From positions 1 to 20,027 of the forward strand of contig JAJPKG010000399.1 in the NCBI GenBank assembly GCA_021323815.1: 20,027 nt of DNA, in the 5' to 3' direction. The notes beneath the pieces were generated by a model. It made no database searches. It was not told the origin of the DNA and was given only the letters and a program-made list of their open reading frames with translations. The position numbers were made by a program, and so were the translations under genes. The DNA comes from Pseudomonadota bacterium (GTDB lineage Bacteria; Chloroflexota; Ktedonobacteria; Ktedonobacterales; JACDGC01). Shown here piece by piece: positions 14,982 through 20,027 of the stretch; position 1 is the stretch's first letter; each line of letters begins with the position of its first letter.

Positions 14982-15950
14982 TTATGGCAGCAATAGCACC
15001 TTGCCGGTGGTTTGGCGTCCGGCCAGGGCGCGCTGGGCCTCGGCGGCTTGCGCCAGGGGATACGTCGCGCCGATGCGCGCCCGCAATTTGCCGTTGAGCA
15101 GCATGGTGAAGACGGCGGTGGCGCGCTCCATCAGTTCGTCGCGTGTGGCGATGTAATGGGCCAGCGTCGGGCGCGTCAGGAAAAGCGATCCCTGCGCGTT
15201 GAGAATCTGCACGTCGATGGGGTGCACGGGACCGCTGGATTGGCCAAAGATGACCATGTATCCACGTGGGCGCAGGCAATCCAGGCTCTTGTCAAAGGTG
15301 GTCTGGCCGACGGAATCATAGACGACATCCACGCCGCGCCCGTTGGTCAGGCGCTTGACAGCATCGGCAAAATCCTCTTGGGTATAGAGGATGATGTCAT
15401 CCGCGCCAGCGTCGCGGGCGAGCTGTGCTTTTTCTTCGGTGGATGTGGTGCCGATGACGCGCGCCCCCAGCAATTTCGCCATCTGCACCAGCAGCAAGCC
15501 CACGCCTCCCGCTGCGGCATGCACCAGCGCGGTGTCGCCCTGATGCAGCGGAAAAGTGCTGTGCGTCAAATAATGCGCTGTCATGCCCTGCAACATCACC
15601 GCGACAGCCTGCTGCATCTCCACGCCGGCGGGCACCGGCACCAGGCGCGCGGCAGGAGCGATCACATACTCGGCATACGCGCCGGGGATGTTGGTGAAGG
15701 CGACGCGATCCCCCACGCGCACCTCGCTCACCTCCGGCCCGACGGCCTCCACCACGCCGCCGCCTTCGTTGCCCAGGATCATCGGCAGTGACGCTGGATA
15801 CAATCCCTCGCGATAATAGATGTCGATGAAATTGACGCCGCTGGCTTCCAATTTCACGCGAGCCTGGCCCGGCCCCGGTTCCGGCGTGGGCACGTCTTCA
15901 TAGCGCAGCACGTCCGGCCCGCCGTTTTGTGTGATGCGAATCGCTTTCAT
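14982..15950 (-). CDS. Quinone oxidoreductase-like MDR family protein (zinc-free)
   Basis: Medium-chain dehydrogenase/reductase of 322 residues, most like NADPH:quinone reductase (QOR). QOR enzymes reduce quinones or enones with NADPH in the cytoplasm. It begins MKAIRITQNGGPDVL and has the GroES-like half with GVNFIDIYYREGLYP and ILGNEGGGVVEAVG. The nucleotide-binding motif is HAAAGGVGLLLVQMAKLLGA (144-163). The Cys ligands of zinc alcohol dehydrogenases are absent. The frame continues upstream to 16109, but that extension only translates a palindromic repeat. The ATG at 15950 has TAGG 7 bases upstream and starts exactly where family homology starts. The substrate is not readable. Confidence 0.92.
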   Translation of the reverse strand: MKAIRITQNGGPDVLRYEDVPTPEPGPGQARVKLEASGVNFIDIYYREGLYPASLPMILGNEGGGVVEAVGPEVSEVRVGDRVAFTNIPGAYAEYVIAPAARLVPVPAGVEMQQAVAVMLQGMTAHYLTHSTFPLHQGDTALVHAAAGGVGLLLVQMAKLLGARVIGTTSTEEKAQLARDAGADDIILYTQEDFADAVKRLTNGRGVDVVYDSVGQTTFDKSLDCLRPRGYMVIFGQSSGPVHPIDVQILNAQGSLFLTRPTLAHYIATRDELMERATAVFTMLLNGKLRARIGATYPLAQAAEAQRALAGRQTTGKVLLLP

Positions 15951-16015
15951 GAAACAACCTACCTTTCTGGACAAAACTGGCGGTTGATGCCGTTTTACGC
16001 CATAGCGCAGACACC

Positions 16016-16100
16016 GCGTGGCACGCCCGCCGGGGGCATCGATTGAAAGCATCAATCGCCCCGGCTCGGAAAGACCCACCCCCTCCGGGATGTCCGGGGG
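16016..16100 (+). repeat. Palindromic repeat family 1, copy D, with extended arm
   Basis: GCACGCCC leads into a GCCGGGG/CCCCGGC stem (16029-16035 with 16059-16065). This copy carries a second inner stem CGATTGA/TCAATCG (16040-16046 with 16052-16058) around AAGCA. The spacer TCGGAAAGACCCAC and tail CCCTCCGGGATG follow. It lies upstream of the oxidoreductase gene, on the opposite strand. Confidence 0.75.
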
Positions 16101-16145
16101 ACATGGCAAAACATCATCAACCGCGCCTACGCACCATTCGGCGAC

Positions 16146-16171
16146 AAAACCGCGCCTATGCGGGGTTTTTT
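16146..16171 (+). terminator. Rho-independent terminator with no obvious upstream gene
   Basis: AAAACC and GGTTTT flank an inner CGC/GCG pair with a CTAT loop, ending in six T on the plus strand. The minus strand would end in four T. No plus-strand protein gene precedes it; the nearest upstream element is repeat copy D. Confidence 0.6.
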
Positions 16172-16304
16172 ATCTGAGGTGCGAGGCATGCCTCAACCAC
16201 TGGTCCTCTTACGTTCTCTTATAGAGTACCAAAATTATGTAACCAGAGCGAGGGGTCGCGGATGTAGCCTATTGAAAGGTATTCCCCCATTTCACTTATG
16301 GCGC

Positions 16305-16333
16305 TTGACAATCTTGGCAGGTTCAGGCAAACT
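16305..16333 (+). promoter_or_regulatory. Candidate promoter for the downstream anchored protein
   Basis: A perfect TTGACA (16305-16310), 17 bases, then CAAACT (16328-16333). It ends about 98 bases before the GTG start at 16432. The -10 is weak, so this rests mostly on the -35 and the spacing. Confidence 0.4.
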
Positions 16334-16431
16334 GACATCACCTATGCGCCCATCGGTATACTGGAATCAGAGCGAGCAGACGCGGTGATGGGATGGCTCT
16401 CAAGGCCGAATTTGCGTTGGAGGCAGACTTC

Positions 16432-17592
16432 GTGAGCAGCATGCAGGCACAGAAACGATCAGCGCGCAATGCATCGGTTGCCGGTCGTGGTTACGCGCCA
16501 CCCCCGCCGTCGATATCCAGTCGCTTTTCCAATAAGACGGTGGGCATCACGGTGGCCGTGTCGTTCGCGCTGATGGCGGGGCTGGCGACCATTGTGGTGC
16601 TTTCGAGCCTGCTCATTGTGCCGCCGCAGAAAACTGTTGCCATGCAAGCCGGACCAACGCCGCCTCCAACTGCCCCTCCCACGCCGTTCGATCCATCTGT
16701 CGGCGCGCCGCTGCCAAACAATCGCCTGGTGCTATTTTACGGCATCGCGGAATCGCAGATTGACCATAACGGCCCGGCATCGATCCATCCCTTCACCTTT
16801 TTGCCCCGCTTGCAGCAATTAGGGCAACAGTGGACGGAGGCGGATCCTAAGCATCCGGCAAAATTGGGCCTGGATCTCGTCGTGAATGTGGCGGATTCTT
16901 GTCAAGAGTATGTTGTAGCGACATGCGAGCATAATGTGTATCCAAGCGTTCTTCAGACGTATATTGATTATTGCCAGGAACATGGCTTGTATTTGTTTCT
17001 GGATATGCAGTTCGGGCGCGCATCGATTCAGGATGTCGTCTCATATTACCTGCCCTATCTGGAACGCTATTCCTTCGTAGAGTTAGCCGTTGATACGGAG
17101 TTCCACTTCTACTCGCCTAATTTCGGCATCCCCAGTTTTGATGCGGGCTATGTCAAAGCCGCAGATATCAACTGGGTCATCAATGAGATGGCGAAGATCC
17201 CGATGCTCTATCACGTGCCGCGCAAAGTGGTGCTGCTGCACGAATGGTTTGACGGCGTCATTCAGGATATTCAGACCGTCAAAGCAAACAAGAATGTCGA
17301 TGTGGTGCTGCACGCCGATGGCTTTGGGAATCCACATGACAAACTTTTCAAATATGATCTGCTGACGGTGCAAGAGGCACTGAAAACTGGGGCGGCGCAA
17401 TATGGCGGCTACAAGATGTTTTACCTCTATCAAGATTGCCCGTTTCCATCGCAGCCGGGATGCAGTGGTGACATCCCCCAGTGGACGCCGCAAGATGTGC
17501 TAAACCCGAAATTGCTTGATCCCGATCCTGCGGATGCGCAGATCGTGGCAGACATGATCAAATATCCACCAATGCTCGTTTCGTATGAGTGA
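16432..17592 (+). CDS. Membrane-anchored extracellular protein of unknown function
   Basis: I do not recognise a family with confidence. The 386 residues start with a ~35-residue cytoplasmic part, then one membrane helix (about 37-63). A Pro/Thr-rich linker (about 68-90) and a ~290-residue outer domain follow. That domain alternates short beta-like strands and helices (LVLFYGI, LGLDLVVNV, LYLFLDMQF, FVELAVDTEF, KVVLLHEWF, VDVVLHADG, YKMFYLYQD), which suggests a TIM-barrel, glycosidase-like fold. Glu and Asp at strand ends (DTEFHF, HEWF, HADGF) could be catalytic, but this is inference. An ATG at 16393 is in frame, but GGAGG (16419-16423) lies 8 bases before GTG 16432, so I use the GTG. It is convergent with the acyltransferase gene. 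Confidence 0.8.
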   Translation: MSSMQAQKRSARNASVAGRGYAPPPPSISSRFSNKTVGITVAVSFALMAGLATIVVLSSLLIVPPQKTVAMQAGPTPPPTAPPTPFDPSVGAPLPNNRLVLFYGIAESQIDHNGPASIHPFTFLPRLQQLGQQWTEADPKHPAKLGLDLVVNVADSCQEYVVATCEHNVYPSVLQTYIDYCQEHGLYLFLDMQFGRASIQDVVSYYLPYLERYSFVELAVDTEFHFYSPNFGIPSFDAGYVKAADINWVINEMAKIPMLYHVPRKVVLLHEWFDGVIQDIQTVKANKNVDVVLHADGFGNPHDKLFKYDLLTVQEALKTGAAQYGGYKMFYLYQDCPFPSQPGCSGDIPQWTPQDVLNPKLLDPDPADAQIVADMIKYPPMLVSYE

Positions 17593-17765
17593 GGCAGGAA
17601 GCGTGTGGGGGAGACAATCGCGCGGCGCGTCAGGTGGGGGCGTGAGATATGAGGGTGGCATCAACATTGATGGATGTCGCGCCAGCGCGTGCCGGCGACG
17701 GCTGAGAGCGTTTACCAGCACCACGCGCGAACATGATCGCGGAATAGAGATCCTCATTGGACACA

Positions 17766-17826
17766 GCCCGAAGGGCGCGTTTTTGAGCCGGGGACATCGT
17801 GTCCCCGGCGGCCCTGCCACGCGCCA
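17766..17826 (-). repeat. Palindromic repeat family 1, copy E
   Basis: On the minus strand, GCGTGGCAGGGCC leads to a perfect 10-base-pair stem (17787-17796 with 17800-17809) with a 3-base loop. TCAAAAACGC and the tail CCTTCGGGCTG follow. The tail itself forms a small GCCC/GGGC hairpin followed by five T on the plus strand (17766-17784), so it could also help end plus-strand transcripts of the gene before it. The rest of the 285-base convergent space shows nothing else. Confidence 0.7.
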
Positions 17827-17877
17827 CGCTATTTTCTACAACATCTTCTAACCGTTGGCTATCTTCGTTTCGTTCCC

Positions 17878-18534
17878 TTATTTCTCGTGCTCGGCATAGG
17901 GGTGATAGCCGTAGCCTTCGTTGGCGACGCCGGTCTTGCATGTGACCTCGGTGGTGTGCTTGATGACGCGGCCTGGATTGCCGACCACCAGCGAATAGGG
18001 CGGGATATCTTTGGTGATGACCGCGCCGGAGCCGATGACGGAATATTCCCCGATGGTGACGCCGGGGGTGAGGGTGACGTTCACGCCGATCTGCACGCCG
18101 CGTTTGAGCGTGGGGCCGCGCATGCACTCGGCGGAATAGAAGCAGTTGGGGTGATAGTCGTTGGCGATGGTGACGCCGGGAGCCAGGAAGACATCATCTT
18201 CCATGATGGTATATTGCGCGATGTAGCAGTTGGTGTGGATCTTCACGTGGTTGCCGATCTTGCAGCCATAGTCGATGGTGGTGTTGTTCCAGATCTGCAC
18301 GTCGTCGCCGAGCCGGTTTTGCTCGCGCACCACCACATTATGCCCCGTCTGAAAGCGCGCGCCGATGGTCGTGCCACCATAGATGACCGTGCCGGAGCGC
18401 AGGGTGGCGTTCGGCCCGATGCGCAAGGTGTGATCCTGAATGCGCCGCCCGGTGCGATAGCCGATGATGACGTTGGGATCGGTCGTGATATCTTCGCCCA
18501 GAATGATCAATTCTGGTTCAATCAGATGTGCCAT
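17878..18534 (-). CDS. Left-handed beta-helix (hexapeptide repeat) acyltransferase
   Basis: Trimeric LbH-type transferase of 218 residues that would move an acetyl or other acyl group from CoA to a sugar or similar acceptor in the cytoplasm. Hexapeptide repeats run from about 15 to 190: IGPNATLRSGTVIYGGTTIG, IGNHVKIHTNCYI and IGVNVTLTPGVTIGEYSVIGSGAVITKDI, closing with the typical VVGNPGRVIK. His100 (KIHTNCYIAQ) sits at the usual catalytic place. The pattern resembles WbbJ/FdtC-like sugar acyltransferases, but no sugar-nucleotide genes are nearby, so the acceptor is open. The frame begins at 18597; ATG 18534 is preferred because AGGAG lies 7 bases upstream. Confidence 0.9.
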   Translation of the reverse strand: MAHLIEPELIILGEDITTDPNVIIGYRTGRRIQDHTLRIGPNATLRSGTVIYGGTTIGARFQTGHNVVVREQNRLGDDVQIWNNTTIDYGCKIGNHVKIHTNCYIAQYTIMEDDVFLAPGVTIANDYHPNCFYSAECMRGPTLKRGVQIGVNVTLTPGVTIGEYSVIGSGAVITKDIPPYSLVVGNPGRVIKHTTEVTCKTGVANEGYGYHPYAEHEK

Positions 18535-18683
18535 GAGGTCACTCCTGGTTCGTGATGAGAGACGCGCGTATTCTATCAGATGTGCTGCCGATTGCATAGA
18601 GCCTCTTTGGGTGATGCGCAGCGTACCCTATGCCCGATGCCCGCGTCGCCGGGGAAATATCTCGTCAATTCAGGCTATGCCGC

Positions 18684-18712
18684 TTCAAACCCTTGACATA
18701 ATCCCGTATACT
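18684..18712 (+). promoter_or_regulatory. Candidate promoter for the C39-like peptidase gene
   Basis: TTCAAA (18684-18689), 17 bases, then TATACT (18707-18712), a good -10. It ends 58 bases before the ATG at 18771. A TTGACA at 18693-18698 lies inside the spacer and is too close to this -10 to serve as its -35. Confidence 0.5.
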
Positions 18713-18770
18713 TGGAGGCGCGAAACGCATCACGCGCTCGCTTATTCCCCTTGCGCCAAAGGATTGTGTC

Positions 18771-19529
18771 ATGCTCTCCGACGATTCCCCTGTGCCGACG
18801 CTATCCCCGTTGCTGCCGGTGCGCGCTTTTCCGGCGTGGATTCGCGCGCTGGCAGGCCAGGCCCTGGTGGCGATTGCAGTCATCACCATCCTCAGCCTTG
18901 CCGTGACACATGTCGGCGCGCCGCCACACACCGCGCCCAGCGTCTTCGCTGCCGGCGCAGGGCAGGCTTTCCCCCTGCATGTGGTGGATCGCGTGCCGAT
19001 TCAGACGCAGATCGATCCCACCATTGGCTATGACTCGCCCCAGCAATATCGGGAATTTTCGGATGCATCGTGCAGCGCGGCCTCGACCAGCTCCGTGTTG
19101 CTGGCTTGGGGCGATCCCAATGGGCGCATTGGCCGTGTGATCGATGACATGCAGCCGGATCTCACCTCGGCGGGCTTGCAGAACATCGATGGCTTCCGTC
19201 TGGTGGGGAAAAAGCACGGCTTCAACGTCATCATCAGCCACGACGTCACCGCCGGGCAGATCGCGGAGCTGGTGACGGTGCCGGGCATCCCTATCATTGT
19301 TGGCGTAAAAGATCATGAGGATGATTATTATCGCTACTTCGCGCCGGGGCACTATCTGGTGATTGTCGGGGCCGACCCCAACGGCTTTCAGGTGGTGGAT
19401 AACTCGACCTATTTCGTCCACTACCTGCCCACCGCCACCTTCATGCGCCTGTGGAATCAGCGCCGCACCATCATCTTCACCCCGCGCGGCTATACTCTGC
19501 CCATCGCCATCAACAGCGACCACCCATAA
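18771..19529 (+). CDS. Membrane-anchored C39-like (papain-fold) cysteine peptidase
   Basis: A 252-residue protein with one N-terminal membrane helix (about 26-48) and an outer domain of the peptidase_C39-like type. The likely catalytic set is Gln78 or Gln80 (VPIQTQ), Cys101 in SDASCSAASTSSVLLA, His194 in APGHYLVIVGAD and Asp210 in VVDNS. The GHYLVIVG...V.D.S pattern is typical of this family, whose members cleave peptides or cross-links outside the cell. True C39 peptidases sit on ABC transporters and cut after double Gly; no such transporter is nearby, so the substrate is unknown. AAAGGA lies 8 bases before the ATG. It precedes the flagellin gene by 154 bases, which carry their own promoter, so a joint unit is unlikely. 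Confidence 0.85.
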   Translation: MLSDDSPVPTLSPLLPVRAFPAWIRALAGQALVAIAVITILSLAVTHVGAPPHTAPSVFAAGAGQAFPLHVVDRVPIQTQIDPTIGYDSPQQYREFSDASCSAASTSSVLLAWGDPNGRIGRVIDDMQPDLTSAGLQNIDGFRLVGKKHGFNVIISHDVTAGQIAELVTVPGIPIIVGVKDHEDDYYRYFAPGHYLVIVGADPNGFQVVDNSTYFVHYLPTATFMRLWNQRRTIIFTPRGYTLPIAINSDHP

Positions 19530-19586
19530 CCGTCATTCTGCTCAGCCGGGCAGCTATCGATGCGGTGGCGGTTGATAAGGAATATC

Positions 19587-19616
19587 TTCAAAATTCCCCC
19601 TCAAGTGCTGCATAAT
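19587..19616 (+). promoter_or_regulatory. Candidate promoter for the flagellin gene
   Basis: TTCAAA (19587-19592), 18 bases, then CATAAT (19611-19616) is a strong sigma-70 match. A flagellar sigma-28-type reading overlaps it: TCAA (19601-19604), 16 bases, then GACGATGC (19621-19628), a poorer match to GCCGATAA. Which one acts cannot be told from sequence. Confidence 0.5.
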
Positions 19617-19683
19617 ACAAGACGATGCTGATTCTTGTGCTAATCCTGTGCAAACGCACAGTCACAAGAAGAGGTATTCAGTC

Positions 19684-20027
19684 ATGGGTTTCAGCATCAC
19701 CTCCAATCTCTACGCGCTGGCGACGGAAAACTACCTGAACCGGACCTCGCAGGAATTGATGGCGTCGATCGGGCATCTGTCTTCCGGCTTGCGCATCAAT
19801 TCCGCTGCCGATGATCCTGCCGGGCTGGCGGTGAGCATGCAGTTGACCAGCCAGGTGAATGGCTATACCCAGGCGGCGCAGAACGCGCAGACGGCCATCA
19901 ACATGGTGCAGGCGGCGGAAGGCGCGCTGAACGAGACGACCGCCATTTTGCAGCGCATGCAGACGCTGGCAGTGCAGGCGGGCAACGGCACCAGCAGCGC
20001 CAGTGATGTTGCCGCCATGCAGAGCGA
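19684..20027 (+). CDS. Flagellin, N-terminal part (runs off the window)
   Basis: The first 114 residues of a flagellin, the filament subunit exported through the flagellar type III system. The N-terminal D0/D1 signature is clear: LSSGLRINSAADDPAGLAVS (32-51), then a long helix with QAAQNAQTAINMVQAAEGAL and LQRMQTLAVQAGNGT. The start MGFSITSNLYAL departs from the common MRINTNVAAL form but keeps the hydrophobic pattern. GAGG (19671-19674) lies 9 bases before the ATG. The gene is open at the window edge, so length and the C-terminal D0 domain are unseen. It fits the chemotaxis operon 5.5 kb away and implies a flagellated cell. Confidence 0.93.
   Translation, partial: MGFSITSNLYALATENYLNRTSQELMASIGHLSSGLRINSAADDPAGLAVSMQLTSQVNGYTQAAQNAQTAINMVQAAEGALNETTAILQRMQTLAVQAGNGTSSASDVAAMQS

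Larger units (their letters stand above)
15951..16431. other. 481-base intergenic region between divergent genes
   Basis: No protein-coding gene is supported here. In order it holds the oxidoreductase leader, palindromic repeat copy D, a direct repeat of AACCGCGCCTAYGC (16119-16132 and 16148-16161), a plus-strand terminator (16146-16171) and AGGTGCGAGG (16177-16186, also present twice in cheA). A perfect 12-base palindrome GAGGCATGCCTC (16183-16194) and a candidate promoter (16305-16333) follow. Confidence 0.7.

Noticed and set aside
15951..16109. N-terminal extension of the oxidoreductase reading frame up to 16109
   Set aside because: The extra residues translate palindromic repeat D, and family homology begins exactly at the ATG at 15950.
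16393..16431. ATG start at 16393 for the anchored protein
   Set aside because: No ribosome site lies before it; GGAGG sits 8 bases before the GTG at 16432.
18693..18712. TTGACA at 18693 paired with TATACT at 18707
   Set aside because: The spacer is only 8 bases; TTCAAA at 18684 gives the correct 17.

Overview
The window is GC-rich, densely coded bacterial DNA. Several features point to a Chloroflexota-like organism: a lipoprotein sedolisin, a one-pass Hanks-type Ser/Thr kinase with an external domain, a complete CheW-CheA-CheC-CheD-CheY-CheB chemotaxis block, a flagellin gene, and intergenic spaces full of GC-rich palindromic repeats. This placement is inference from gene families and style; no rRNA or other phylogenetic marker is present.

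Layout. At 2-559 lies the 3' end of a RocB-like M20 peptidase. It converges on a sedolisin lipoprotein gene (minus, 633-1973), which lies downstream of a Ser/Thr kinase gene (minus, 2191-3771). Plus-strand genes follow: a 4Fe-4S uracil-DNA glycosylase superfamily protein (3991-4623), a long-chain acyl-CoA synthetase with a good promoter and ribosome binding site (4817-6355), and selA for selenocysteyl-tRNA synthesis (6634-8043). From 14198 down to 8278 runs a minus-strand chemotaxis operon, cheW-cheA-cheC-cheD-cheY-cheB. Two of its junctions are 4-base ATGA overlaps. Beyond it are a small membrane protein (plus, 14469-14879), a quinone-oxidoreductase-like MDR enzyme (minus, 14982-15950), a membrane-anchored protein of unknown function (plus, 16432-17592), a left-handed beta-helix acyltransferase (minus, 17878-18534), a membrane-anchored C39-like cysteine peptidase (plus, 18771-19529), and the start of a flagellin gene (plus, 19684 to the window edge).

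How the genes work together. The chemotaxis block and the flagellin indicate a swimming cell. CheA is the kinase, CheW its coupling protein, CheY the motor signal, CheC a phosphatase for CheY-P, CheD the receptor deamidase that partners CheC, and CheB the receptor methylesterase. No receptor or cheR is present, so part of the system must lie elsewhere. The other genes are mostly single transcription units with unrelated jobs.

The most striking signal is a family of about 50-base palindromic repeats. Six clear copies lie in 20 kb: four between genes and two inside the cheA reading frame, plus one doubtful remnant at 4765-4795. Each copy has a GCCGGG/CCCGGC stem with a variable tip, followed by a TCGGAAAGAC-type spacer and a CTCCGGGCTG-type tail. 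The two cheA copies are translated in the same frame and encode nearly identical Pro-rich linker peptides on either side of a duplicated P2-like domain. The only gap over 300 bases without a gene is 15951-16431. It holds one of these repeats, a plus-strand terminator with no obvious gene before it, and a candidate promoter.
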